Assembly (NCBI GenBank): GCA_002712335.1
Contig: PATI01000049.1
Span: forward strand, 45,975-109,974
From: Rhodospirillaceae bacterium
GTDB lineage: Bacteria; Pseudomonadota; Alphaproteobacteria; MPNO01; UBA2964
Reading direction: 5' to 3'
DNA length: 64,000 bases
Program-made: the position numbers and the translations under genes
Notes under the pieces: model-generated
What the model was told of the DNA's origin: nothing
Seen by the model: the letters and a program-made list of their open reading frames with translations, nothing else
Database searches by the model: none
Shown: one piece after another, positions 27,548 through 36,558 of the stretch
Position numbering within the stretch: the stretch's first letter is position 1
How the letters are laid out: each line of letters starts with the position of its first letter

Positions 27548-27560
27548 GATATAATATAAC
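27548..27560. promoter_or_regulatory. Candidate Zur box upstream of zur-znuCB
   Basis: GATATAATATAAC differs by one base from the core GTTATANTATAAC typical of proteobacterial Zur sites. It is centred at 27554, 30 bp before the zur start codon, where it would overlap the promoter and allow zinc-dependent autorepression. It also lies upstream of the divergent hydrolase gene. Confidence 0.55.
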
Positions 27561-27583
27561 GTTAGGTATTATTGGAGACACCT

Positions 27584-28102
27584 ATGAATAAAGTATATGA
27601 AAACACTGACGTGATTAAGCCCTTTCAGCCAAAAGTCCATAATCACCTAGAGTGTATTTCTGAGGCAATAACAGCGGCGGAGCTTTGGTGTGAGAAAGAA
27701 GGTCTGACATTTACGCCATTGCGTCGTAAGGTTTTAGAATTAGTGTGGTCGAGTCACGGATCGATTACAGCTTATGAGTTGCTTGAAGGCTTGAGGGAAA
27801 CTGGCCGTAAGGCTGCTCCGCCGACAGTTTACAGGGCCTTAGAGTTTTTATTAGAAAATGGACTCATTCATCGGATCGAGTCCCTTAATGCCTATGTAGG
27901 CTGTGGTGATCCTAAACGCCGCCATGGTGGGCAATTTCTGATATGCCAGGACTGTAAAACTGTCGCAGAACTAGATGATAATGATATTGTTCGAGCGGTA
28001 ATAAGCCGGGCCGATTCAATGGGTTTTACGGTGTCTCAACAAACCGTGGAGGTGGTGGGAAAATGTGCTGATTGTGCCGCCGAATCCGAGAAGGCCCTTT
28101 AG
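27584..28102 (+). CDS. zur: Zinc uptake regulator, Fur family (Zur)
   Basis: 172 aa. Winged-helix DNA-binding part LTFTPLRRKVLELVWSSHG, then RKAAPPTVYRALEFLLENGLIHRIES. The structural zinc site is formed by CQDC (about residue 125) and CADC near the C-terminus, and the HGGQF metal region is present. Assigned as Zur rather than Fur because znuC and znuB follow immediately and a near-consensus Zur box lies upstream. Start ATG 27584 with TTGGAGA before it; a TTG 12 bases earlier is less likely. Confidence 0.92.
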   Translation: MNKVYENTDVIKPFQPKVHNHLECISEAITAAELWCEKEGLTFTPLRRKVLELVWSSHGSITAYELLEGLRETGRKAAPPTVYRALEFLLENGLIHRIESLNAYVGCGDPKRRHGGQFLICQDCKTVAELDDNDIVRAVISRADSMGFTVSQQTVEVVGKCADCAAESEKAL

Positions 28103-28103
28103 C

Positions 28104-28883
28104 TTGGCTGACGGGGCCCTCATCCGCGCGACAGGAGTTACAGTTAACAGGGGCGGTAAGCCGGTTATTGATAAAATCAATCTAGCTGTACACCCTGGTG
28201 AGATCTTAACATTGGTGGGGCCCAATGGTGCAGGTAAAACTACACTAATTAATGCTATTCTTAATTTGATAAAATGTGATGGTGGTTTGGTTGAAAAAAA
28301 ACCAGGCCTAGTGGTTGGCTATGTACCACAGCAACTGGAAATTGATTCCACATTACCAATCGATGTAAGGCGATTTCTTTATCTCGGGACTAAGAAAATT
28401 TTGCAGGATTTGGAATTGGTTCTCGAAGAGGTCGGCTTTACTGCTTCTCTAACCACTCCTGTGCAAGGTCTTTCAGGGGGAGAATTACGACGGGTATTGT
28501 TGGCGAGGGCTTTAATTCGGGAGCCGGAATTACTAGTCTTAGATGAGCCCACCGCTGGCATTGATTATATGGGGCAGGGCGAACTCTATAAGCTGATTAG
28601 AACCATTCGTGATCGTCGCAATTGCGGTATATTATTAGTTTCCCATAATCTACATCTGGTGATGGCGGCAACGGATCACGTGATTTGTCTTAACACTCAT
28701 GTCTGTTGTGAAGGAAAACCCGATATAGTTAGCCGTAACCCAGCATATATCGAATTGTTTGGAGAAGATACTGTAAATCCGACAATGGCGTTTTACACGC
28801 ACAAACATGATCACCGACATGATCATACGGGAGCTCCTGTTCCGGTTAAAGAAAGGCAAACGCATGGCGACGCCAATGGATGA
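28104..28883 (+). CDS. znuC: Zinc ABC transporter ATP-binding protein
   Basis: 259 aa from a TTG at 28104, just after the zur stop, with GAGAAGG nine bases upstream; an earlier GTG inside zur is also in frame. Walker A is GPNGAGKTT, the ABC signature LSGGELRR, Walker B LLVLDEPTAGID and the switch SHNLHLV. The C-terminus is His-rich (YTHKHDHRHDH), a common trait of zinc-system proteins. It energises ZnuB. The gene for the periplasmic zinc-binding partner ZnuA is not adjacent. Confidence 0.92.
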   Translation: MADGALIRATGVTVNRGGKPVIDKINLAVHPGEILTLVGPNGAGKTTLINAILNLIKCDGGLVEKKPGLVVGYVPQQLEIDSTLPIDVRRFLYLGTKKILQDLELVLEEVGFTASLTTPVQGLSGGELRRVLLARALIREPELLVLDEPTAGIDYMGQGELYKLIRTIRDRRNCGILLVSHNLHLVMAATDHVICLNTHVCCEGKPDIVSRNPAYIELFGEDTVNPTMAFYTHKHDHRHDHTGAPVPVKERQTHGDANG

Positions 28884-29670
28884 TTTCCTTTTATTTGCGT
28901 TTGCTGCTGGATTCGGTGTGACGATGGTTGCAGGACCGTTGGGTTGTTTTATGGTCTGGCGAAGAATGTCGTATTTTGGTGCAACACTATCGCATTCTGC
29001 ACTTCTCGGAGTGGCGTTAGGCCTTATGCTTGGTATTAATACGTTGGTGGGAGTGACTGGGGTTTGTCTAGCGATTGCAATGACCCTCTATGCAATAGAG
29101 TCTGATTACAGGTTTTCTTCAGACACGATACTTGGCATTTTAGCCCATGGAATATTAGCACTAGGATTAGTGGTAGTAGCCTTTCTAGAAAATGTCACCA
29201 TAGATCTAATGGGGTATTTATTTGGAGATATTTTATCAGTATCACCCTTTGACCTAGTATGGATTTATGCTGGAGGAGCTTTTTGCCTCGTGTTGTTGAG
29301 CTTTATTTGGCGCGGGTTGTTGTCAATGACTGTACATGAAGGCCTCGCTTTTGTTGACGGAATAGAAGTAGGTAAAATTAGATTAATATTTATGTTAATG
29401 ATTGCGTTCGTGATAGCAATCTCAATGAAAATAGTTGGGATTTTGCTTATAATTTCTCTATTGATCATTCCACCGGCGACGGCGAGAATATTTGCTCGAA
29501 CACCAGAGCAGATGGCTTTTTACGCGGTGCTTTTGGGTTGGGTAGCGGTGTTAGGTGGGTTGAGTGCTTCTGCGAATCTTGATGTTCCTGCTGGTCCTTC
29601 GATTGTCGTTGTTTCTATGCTTCTATTTTTCCTTGCGGCTATGCCTGGTTTGGCAAAGGGGCGGATGTAA
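28864..29670 (+). CDS. znuB: Zinc ABC transporter permease
   Basis: 268 aa from the ATG at 28864 (AAGAAAGG seven bases upstream), overlapping znuC by 20 bases. ABC-3 family permease with about eight helices; typical segments are GPLGCFMVWRRMSYFGATLSHSALLGVALG and the later SLLIIPPATARIFARTPEQM. It forms the inner-membrane channel for high-affinity zinc import with ZnuC. Last gene of the zur-znuC-znuB operon. Confidence 0.93.
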   Translation: MATPMDDFLLFAFAAGFGVTMVAGPLGCFMVWRRMSYFGATLSHSALLGVALGLMLGINTLVGVTGVCLAIAMTLYAIESDYRFSSDTILGILAHGILALGLVVVAFLENVTIDLMGYLFGDILSVSPFDLVWIYAGGAFCLVLLSFIWRGLLSMTVHEGLAFVDGIEVGKIRLIFMLMIAFVIAISMKIVGILLIISLLIIPPATARIFARTPEQMAFYAVLLGWVAVLGGLSASANLDVPAGPSIVVVSMLLFFLAAMPGLAKGRM

Positions 29671-29756
29671 ATTCGAGTTAAATCAAAAATGTTAAAAGCA
29701 AAGTTATATGTTAAACTTGATAATAAAATTTATATCTTTAGTAACGGAATTTTCAA

Positions 29757-31157
29757 ATGAATAAAGACCTAAGATCTTTCATAGGGGAAGCGCGCCAACT
29801 GGGGTCAGCATTTTACGCTAATGTATCAAGGCCCGTTGATCCAATTTTTGAACCTTGCGTGATACAACAAAAGTTAGCTGCAGACGGGCGCTATCCAGTA
29901 ATTCGTTGTGAGAAGGTCAAAGGCTCTGAATATCCGCTGGTTACTAATGTTTTTGGAAATTATGACCTTCTTGGACTGGCACTGGGTGTAGATCCGCTGG
30001 AACCCAAAAGCGCGATTTTACAGCGCTTTATTCAAGGGGAGGCTAACCCCATTCCTACTAAAACTGTGCAGCGTGCGGACGCCCCCGTAAAACAACGCAT
30101 TTTCATAAATGAAGATATCGACCTATCGAAATTACCCATCATACATCATGCCGAGAATGATTCTGGTAAATATATCACAGTTGGGGTTCTAGTCGTCAAA
30201 GATCCAGACACCGGTGTGCTTAATGCGGGAATGTATCGCCACGAATTGCAAGGAAAAAATTTGCTTGGCTGTATGTTTAATCCGGCCCATCACGGTGGCT
30301 ACATATATCGGCGCTACAAAGAACTAAACAAGCGCATGGAAGCAGTCCTCTTTTTAGGTCATCATCCTGCGGCTCTTATTGGGAGCTTGTGTGAGGGGCC
30401 AATGGATTTAAGCGAACTGGAAGTAATGGGAGGAATGTTAGGCGAGCCACTAGAGGTTGTTGATGGGGAAACCGTTGATATTCCCGTGCCAGCTTTTGCA
30501 GAAATTGCAATTGAGGGCTATTTAGATCCATCCAATGAAACTAATGATGGTCCTTTTGCGGAGTTCACGGGGTATTATGGTCCTGCAAAAGATCCAGTGG
30601 GTATGATGAATGTCACAGCGGTTACAATGCGAGAAGATGCAATATATCATGACCTAGATCCTGCTCATCAGGAACATAACCTAGCTGGTACCTTGAGCCT
30701 TGAGAGTACAGTGTATGATAACGTTAAACATCTTTGTCCGACTGTCACTGGGGTCTATATGCCAGTTTCCGGATCATGCCGGTTTACCGTCTATGTCTCG
30801 TTAAAGAAAAGAGTGCCCGGAGAGGGAAAATCCGCGGGCATGGCGGCGTTGACAGCAAACCCAAATATAAAAATAGCTATTGTAGTTGACGATGACATCG
30901 ACATTTATGATGAACAAAAGGTATTGTGGGCAATTGCCACCACTTTTGAAGCGGACAGGGATATGGCAATAATACCCAATGCTATGGGGTCTCATTTAAA
31001 TCCAGCAGCATATGGAGAGGTGCGCACTGAATCGGGTCCCATGAATACAAAAGTAATCATTGATGCGACACGACCGGCAACTCTTCATTTTGAAGAGCCT
31101 ATCAAGCCGCCAAGGGAGGTATGGGAGAAAATTAATTTGGAAGAATACCTAGATTAG
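29757..31157 (+). CDS. UbiD family decarboxylase (UbiD-3)
   Basis: 466 aa, prenyl-FMN-dependent (de)carboxylase family. The Arg region is AGMYRHELQGKN, and VVDDDIDIYDE lies near residue 380. The acidic pair reads DGPFAEFTGYYG (D264, E269), so the first Glu is replaced by Asp. The N-terminus MNKDLRSFIGEARQLG aligns with UbiD-1. It stands 86 bp after znuB, and its stop interlocks with that of the convergent FMN oxidase of module B (TTAG at 31154-31157). Substrate unknown. Confidence 0.92.
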   Translation: MNKDLRSFIGEARQLGSAFYANVSRPVDPIFEPCVIQQKLAADGRYPVIRCEKVKGSEYPLVTNVFGNYDLLGLALGVDPLEPKSAILQRFIQGEANPIPTKTVQRADAPVKQRIFINEDIDLSKLPIIHHAENDSGKYITVGVLVVKDPDTGVLNAGMYRHELQGKNLLGCMFNPAHHGGYIYRRYKELNKRMEAVLFLGHHPAALIGSLCEGPMDLSELEVMGGMLGEPLEVVDGETVDIPVPAFAEIAIEGYLDPSNETNDGPFAEFTGYYGPAKDPVGMMNVTAVTMREDAIYHDLDPAHQEHNLAGTLSLESTVYDNVKHLCPTVTGVYMPVSGSCRFTVYVSLKKRVPGEGKSAGMAALTANPNIKIAIVVDDDIDIYDEQKVLWAIATTFEADRDMAIIPNAMGSHLNPAAYGEVRTESGPMNTKVIIDATRPATLHFEEPIKPPREVWEKINLEEYLD

Positions 31158-32338
31158 GAATTGAGTGGATTATTCCAAATAACATCATCATCTATTTCGG
31201 TAACACGTTGGGTGCCAATATATGCCATAGTTCTTTTCATCTCATCTTTTAACAAACTAATAGCTTTAACCGCCCCGGCTTCACCCCCTGCGGCTGTACC
31301 GTAGAGAGTTGCTCGGCCGGCAAGTACAGCATCGGCGCCTAGTGCTAAACATTTCACGATATCACTGCCTCGCCTAATACCGCTATCAACAATAACCGTC
31401 ATTTTTCCATTCACTGCTCTTACAATTTCAGGCAGTACTTGCACGGGTGCGGGGGAGCTGTCCATATTTCGTCCACCGTGATTTGATATGACGATGCCAT
31501 CAACTCCGTGTTCAATGGCTTCGGCAGCATCGTCAGGCCGCATAATTCCTTTAATAAGAAGCTTTCCCGGAAAAATATCGCGTAGGCGGTCGACGTCGTC
31601 CCAAGACAGTTTATCTGCCCGTTTTGTTGTTGGTTTTTTATCTTCTAATTTTGAAACATTACCAGTTATTGGCATCTGATAGCCTTTGGGATAGTTCACA
31701 TGTCGTGGCATGCCACCGGTTAAAAAATATCGTCCCATAACGCATGATAACCAAACGGGGTGAGTCAACATATCGATTACTGACTTTGTATTTAAAACAT
31801 AAGGAGTAGCAAATCCGTTGCGCAGATTGTGCTCTCGATTTGCGCCATGACCAATATCGACAGTCCAAAGTAATGCCTCAAAACCATTTCTAGCCGCTTT
31901 TTTTACCAATTCATCCGAATAGTCTTTTTCTTTCCACATGTATAGCTGCATCCAAAGCCTTCCACCCGCTTCATTAGCCAGTTTTTCCATGGGAGTATTT
32001 GAGCCAGTTGCTAGGGTAAAAGGGACCCCAGCCCTTGCTGCTGCCTTCGCTAATTCGAACTCACCTTCATACCAAGCTAAACCGGCTGTTCCCGTTGGTG
32101 CTATAGCTAAGGGCATCGCGGCAGGACGATCAAAAATATTGGAGTCTAGTTTCACATCCGAAATATCAGTAATAACCTTATTAAGTAATTTTATTTCTCT
32201 CATAACATTTAGATTATTACTGAGTGACATCATGTCCTCGGTGCCTTTGTCAATATAGTCAAAGACACCCCTTGGAAGACGTTTCTTTGCGACTTTTCTA
32301 AGGTCCGCAATATTATAACAATGGTCTAATTGGCTCAT
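31154..32338 (-). CDS. FMN-dependent alpha-hydroxy acid oxidase/dehydrogenase
   Basis: 394 aa (beta/alpha)8-barrel flavoenzyme of the lactate dehydrogenase/glycolate oxidase/mandelate dehydrogenase family. The active-site segment ISNHGGRNMDSSPAPVQVLP (about residues 278-297) holds the catalytic His and substrate-binding Arg; VDSGIRRGSDIVKCLALGADAV is the phosphate-binding region. It oxidises a 2-hydroxy acid to a 2-keto acid. It is the last of six genes transcribed with the module B molybdenum hydroxylase, suggesting it acts late in the same pathway. Confidence 0.92.
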   Translation of the reverse strand: MSQLDHCYNIADLRKVAKKRLPRGVFDYIDKGTEDMMSLSNNLNVMREIKLLNKVITDISDVKLDSNIFDRPAAMPLAIAPTGTAGLAWYEGEFELAKAAARAGVPFTLATGSNTPMEKLANEAGGRLWMQLYMWKEKDYSDELVKKAARNGFEALLWTVDIGHGANREHNLRNGFATPYVLNTKSVIDMLTHPVWLSCVMGRYFLTGGMPRHVNYPKGYQMPITGNVSKLEDKKPTTKRADKLSWDDVDRLRDIFPGKLLIKGIMRPDDAAEAIEHGVDGIVISNHGGRNMDSSPAPVQVLPEIVRAVNGKMTVIVDSGIRRGSDIVKCLALGADAVLAGRATLYGTAAGGEAGAVKAISLLKDEMKRTMAYIGTQRVTEIDDDVIWNNPLNS

Positions 32339-32401
32339 TTACACTTTCCCAAATAATATATGCAGTGAACAATTGATTTTGCGGTCAAGACAATCTGTTT
32401 T

Positions 32402-33400
32402 TCAATGGTGTTTGCAATCACAATTTTTTATATGAAATATGCGCTGGGCGACATCTCCTAAGATATTTTTTTTATCCTCATCTAGAAGGTGCGTTTTTTC
32501 AATTATTGAGCAGGGTTCAAGATCACCAAAACTAAAAGGATAATCAGATCCCATCATTATTTTCCGGGAACCAAACATTTCGCATAAAAATTTCAAAGTT
32601 TTTACGTCATGAACAACCGTATCATAGTAACAGGTTTCTAAACTCGCCCTCGGATCCCCTAGTTCTGGGTTATGGTTGTGATTTATCTGCATGCGACCAA
32701 GTAAAAATGGTAGTCCGCCTCCACCGTGGCTTATTACGAAATTCATCCCGCAATATTTCTGTAAATGTCCGGAAAATATAAGGCGTGACATCGCAGTGAT
32801 GGTATCTAGGCCACGTCCAACTGTGTTGACCAAGCCAAAGTCATTCAATCGGGGGTCCCCACACCCAAACATAGGATGCAAGTAAATAGTTGCCTTGCGA
32901 TCTGATGCAAGTTCCCAAAAAGAGTCTAGATCGGGGTCATCTAAGTTGCCTGTTCCACCCTTTGGCTGTGTACCAATCATAGCACCGTGAAAGCCATCGT
33001 CGAGGGCGCGTTCTAATACCTTCGCTGCCATTTTACCATTCTGAATGGGAACACTGCACAGCGGAATAAACCGTTCGGTCTTGGAACAAGCTTTTAAAAG
33101 ATGATCATTGATAAATTGACTCCAATTTCTTCCTTCATTATCAGGAATTTCATAACCGAAACTGTCGAGCCAGCCGCCACAGACCATAAAATCAATTCTT
33201 TGTTTATTCATCCATTCCAGCCTTGTATCGGCTTGGCGTAATTTAGGTAGAATAGGCCGTGTCAAGGGTCCACCAGCGAACCCGAGTTTCCAAATCTCAT
33301 CTGCTTTCATGCAATCGATATTCGGAAACATGTTTCTATGATTATTTAGATCCTCGAGCATCGCTTGCGGGAGGTAGTGGGCATGGGTGTCGATTATCAT
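32402..33400 (-). CDS. Amidohydrolase family protein, ACMSD-like decarboxylase/hydrolase
   Basis: 332 aa. Metal ligands of the ACMSD subgroup are visible: HAH in MIIDTHAHYLP, His in IYLHPMFGCG, His in FVISHGGGGLPFLLGR and Asp in MMGSDYPFSFGD. Relatives include 2-amino-3-carboxymuconate-6-semialdehyde decarboxylase, gamma-resorcylate and 5-carboxyvanillate decarboxylases, all acting on aromatic-derived acids without an organic cofactor. It starts 8 bp after the hydratase-like gene, clearly in the module B operon. Confidence 0.88.
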   Translation of the reverse strand: MIIDTHAHYLPQAMLEDLNNHRNMFPNIDCMKADEIWKLGFAGGPLTRPILPKLRQADTRLEWMNKQRIDFMVCGGWLDSFGYEIPDNEGRNWSQFINDHLLKACSKTERFIPLCSVPIQNGKMAAKVLERALDDGFHGAMIGTQPKGGTGNLDDPDLDSFWELASDRKATIYLHPMFGCGDPRLNDFGLVNTVGRGLDTITAMSRLIFSGHLQKYCGMNFVISHGGGGLPFLLGRMQINHNHNPELGDPRASLETCYYDTVVHDVKTLKFLCEMFGSRKIMMGSDYPFSFGDLEPCSIIEKTHLLDEDKKNILGDVAQRIFHIKNCDCKHH

Positions 33401-33408
33401 GAGAAAAC

Positions 33409-34131
33409 TTATTTTTTCATGTCCGATGCAGTGTTGACCATGGAGTGGAGGGCACGCGCGTAGTCGATCGCACCAAGCTCATCCATATTTGGGGCTACAT
33501 GGAGATATTCTTTTAGGCCGATAATTGCAGGACGGGGCCGGCTCAAAAGAATTTGGCAAAACTGTTCAACTTCAGAGTTTAATTTATCGGCATTAACCAC
33601 TTGACTAATAAAACCATATGAAAGTGCTCGTTCGGCGTCAATAAACTGTGCCGTATAGGTCATCCATAATATTGCATTTCGATTAATACGATCATAGAGC
33701 GCAGACATTACCATCGTAGGCATTACGTTGTGCTCTATTTCAGGAATATTGAAAGTTGCCGTGCTACTAGCAAAGGAAACATCGCAAAGAGAAGCCACCG
33801 CGGTTCCAAATCCCATGCAGCGGCCTTCTATTACCCCAACGACTGGGACTTGTGCATTTCGGATAGCCTTGTAACAGTTAAAAATCGAGTCATATTCTGG
33901 TCTACGTTTATAAGCTTCTGGGTCTGGTTTTCCCGCATCTTTATTACGCGCTCGACCAGTACAGAAATCAGGACCGCCACTTTTGAGCAAGACCATATCA
34001 GAAGTTTCATGTGCTGTGAGCATCGCTGCTGAAAGTTCGGCTGCCATTGCATCAGAACAGGCATTATCTTCACGGTTAAGGGTAGCTTCCAGAATGCGTC
34101 CATTTTGTTCTATTATAAGTTCATTAGTCAT
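33409..34131 (-). CDS. Enoyl-CoA hydratase/isomerase family protein
   Basis: 240 aa crotonase-fold protein. The oxyanion-hole segments are LLKSGGPDFCTGRA (about residue 52) and EGRCMGFGTAVASLCDVSFAS (about residue 103). The classical hydratase Glu pair is not obvious, so isomerase, hydrolase or ring-cleavage chemistry is possible. It follows the molybdenum hydroxylase large subunit by 36 bp. A crotonase-fold member implies a CoA thioester, yet no acyl-CoA ligase is nearby. Confidence 0.85.
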   Translation of the reverse strand: MTNELIIEQNGRILEATLNREDNACSDAMAAELSAAMLTAHETSDMVLLKSGGPDFCTGRARNKDAGKPDPEAYKRRPEYDSIFNCYKAIRNAQVPVVGVIEGRCMGFGTAVASLCDVSFASSTATFNIPEIEHNVMPTMVMSALYDRINRNAILWMTYTAQFIDAERALSYGFISQVVNADKLNSEVEQFCQILLSRPRPAIIGLKEYLHVAPNMDELGAIDYARALHSMVNTASDMKK

Positions 34132-34167
34132 TTATTACCTCGAATTCCTTAAAGTCAGAAAATTTTA

Positions 34168-36558
34168 TCACCCATTTATTAGGCCCTCGATATCGCGCAC
34201 TCTCATCGGAATTATCTCTATAGACTTGCCAAGTGGTGATAATGCATCATTGACCGCACTTGCTATAGCGGCTGGAGCGCCAAGATATCCCGACTCTCCA
34301 GAACCTTTTTGACCAAATGTGGTCAACGGTGATGGTGTATAATGCTTCATGATATCAATCTTGGGTATTTCATGAGATGAAGGCAGTAAATAATCCATAA
34401 AAGAACCTGACAGGTGTTGTCCACCTTCATCATATTCAAATTTTTCATAAAGTGCTGCGCCAATGCCGTGGGCGATACCACCTATAGTCATGCCACGCAC
34501 AATATCCGGATTTAAAACGGTCCCACAATCATGTCCCATAAAATATTCTAAAATTTTTACCTGCCCAGTATCAGGGTCAATTGATATAAAGGGGATATGA
34601 GCCTCAAATGCATAGCAGGGGTACATTTGTACTGTGCCATCATCAGCAGGCAATGCACCGCCGGTTGGTACTTCCCAAGTATGTTGGGCCTGTAAACCGG
34701 GCTCCGAATCTAAAGGCATTTTATGATAATTACGGTGTGCTATATCGACTAGCGTATTCCAGTGCATTTTTTTGTCGGCGTCATCGATCACTGAAATATC
34801 ACCACCATCATAACACAATCTATTCACGGGCAGTTGGAAGTTATGTGCGGCAATTTCTAAAAGTTGTTTTTTTATTTTTTTTGCTGCTTCTGCTGCGGCT
34901 CCACCGAGCATTATAGCCATTCTACTACCAACTGGACTATTTGAAGGTAGAGCACCCAAAGATTCTGAATGAACTGCGCGGACTGTATCCGGGTCCCTCT
35001 GGAGTACCTCTCCTATTACTGATGAAAGCAAGGTTTCATGGCCCTGGCCAGAACTAGATGTTCCCATCATTGCGGTAATAGATCCTAACATATCAACCTT
35101 AATTAAGCAGGATTCCATCCAAGTCGTTGTATCATTTTTGGGATTAAGGAATGGCTCAAATGATGAGTTTCCACCAGATGGCTCTAAACAGGTAGAAAGT
35201 CCTAAACCAGCAAGTTTCCCGGATGATCGCAATGAGTTGCGTTTTTCAATCAAGCCATTCCAGTCGGCGGTTTTTTGAAGCCTCGATAAAACGTTGAGGT
35301 AATCTCCGCTATCATATTCTGATCCAGACGGAATTTTGTAAGGAAACTCATCAGGCCTTATGAGGTTTCGACGTCTAATTTCATCGCGATCTAGTGAGAG
35401 TTTAGTGGCCACTTTGTCCACCATTGTTTCGATTGCGAAATTTGTAGGGGCCTGCCCAAATCCCCGAACGGCTTCTTGGCTGGTTTTATTTGTTGTCACC
35501 GAAATAGCATTATAAGAGGCGCTTTTTATTCGATATGGGCCCACAATTGCACTGACGGGTTTGCCAAGTTGAAGTGGTGCTCGACCTGGGTAACAGCCTG
35601 CATCATCGGTGGCCTTAATACGCATAGAATTGATTATGCCTTCATCGGTATAAGCGACTTCCATGTCGAATATACGATCCGGTCCGTGCATTTCACCACC
35701 TGATAAATTTTCCAGTCTGTCTTCATTGAAACGCACCGGAGCACGCAGTTTGCGAGTTAAATAGCTGACAATAACAGTTTGTCTAATACCGCGTTTGAGC
35801 CCATATGAACCTCCAACGTCTACATCAAAATGTACGTTGATTGCGTTAACTGGCAAACCTAAAGCCCTAGCAATCTGCTCTGGATATTTTGGCATTTGGA
35901 TTGATGCCCATACGTCAAGGACGTTTTTGCCTTCATCCCATTTGGCTGTGACAACGAAAGTTTCTATCGGTATGGTAGAATTTCTACTCCATTTTACTCT
36001 GAATTTGAGCCTATTGGATGAGGCAGAAAAATCCTCATCCACACTGCCCCAAACCCAGGTCTTATCACAAAGAATATTGGAGCCATGTTGCGGATGAACC
36101 ATAGGAGCATCTGGTTTAATTGCTTCTTCCGGGTCGATGACAAAGTCCAAAGGGTTGTAATCAACGTTAACAAGTTCAGCGGCATCCTCCGCTATGTGGC
36201 GCGTTTCTGCCACGACGGCGGCAACCCATTCACCAGCATAACGCGCCCGTTCATGGGCGAGAGGTATGCGTTTGACATTTGGTAGGTCGAGGCCGGACAA
36301 GAGTGGATTAATATTGTTGAATAACTCTTCTCCCGTTAGAACGTATCTAACACCTGGCACTTTTAATGCGACATCTGCATTAATAGATCGGATTTCTGCA
36401 CAAGGGTATGGGCTCGTAACCATTGCAACATGAAGTGTACCGGGTAGTTTATAATCGGCTGCAAAATTTCCACGTCCCGTGATAAATCTCCTGTCCTCGG
36501 TCACACGACGTTTATTTGTAATGTACCTGAAATCCTTATTTTTAGTCGCATTTGTCAT
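34168..36558 (-). CDS. Molybdenum hydroxylase large (molybdopterin-binding) subunit, module B
   Basis: 796 aa, same family as the module A subunit but clearly diverged. Hammerhead domain RRFITGRGNFAADYKLPGTL; molybdopterin domain with VGGSYGLK (about residue 255); substrate loop AVRGFGQAP (about residue 365), close to the GFG loop of xanthine-dehydrogenase-type enzymes; base Glu in GQKGSGESGYLG (about residue 755). Expected to hydroxylate an aromatic, heteroaromatic or related substrate. It is third in the operon medium-small-large and starts at the stop of the small-subunit gene. Confidence 0.92.
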   Translation of the reverse strand: MTNATKNKDFRYITNKRRVTEDRRFITGRGNFAADYKLPGTLHVAMVTSPYPCAEIRSINADVALKVPGVRYVLTGEELFNNINPLLSGLDLPNVKRIPLAHERARYAGEWVAAVVAETRHIAEDAAELVNVDYNPLDFVIDPEEAIKPDAPMVHPQHGSNILCDKTWVWGSVDEDFSASSNRLKFRVKWSRNSTIPIETFVVTAKWDEGKNVLDVWASIQMPKYPEQIARALGLPVNAINVHFDVDVGGSYGLKRGIRQTVIVSYLTRKLRAPVRFNEDRLENLSGGEMHGPDRIFDMEVAYTDEGIINSMRIKATDDAGCYPGRAPLQLGKPVSAIVGPYRIKSASYNAISVTTNKTSQEAVRGFGQAPTNFAIETMVDKVATKLSLDRDEIRRRNLIRPDEFPYKIPSGSEYDSGDYLNVLSRLQKTADWNGLIEKRNSLRSSGKLAGLGLSTCLEPSGGNSSFEPFLNPKNDTTTWMESCLIKVDMLGSITAMMGTSSSGQGHETLLSSVIGEVLQRDPDTVRAVHSESLGALPSNSPVGSRMAIMLGGAAAEAAKKIKKQLLEIAAHNFQLPVNRLCYDGGDISVIDDADKKMHWNTLVDIAHRNYHKMPLDSEPGLQAQHTWEVPTGGALPADDGTVQMYPCYAFEAHIPFISIDPDTGQVKILEYFMGHDCGTVLNPDIVRGMTIGGIAHGIGAALYEKFEYDEGGQHLSGSFMDYLLPSSHEIPKIDIMKHYTPSPLTTFGQKGSGESGYLGAPAAIASAVNDALSPLGKSIEIIPMRVRDIEGLING

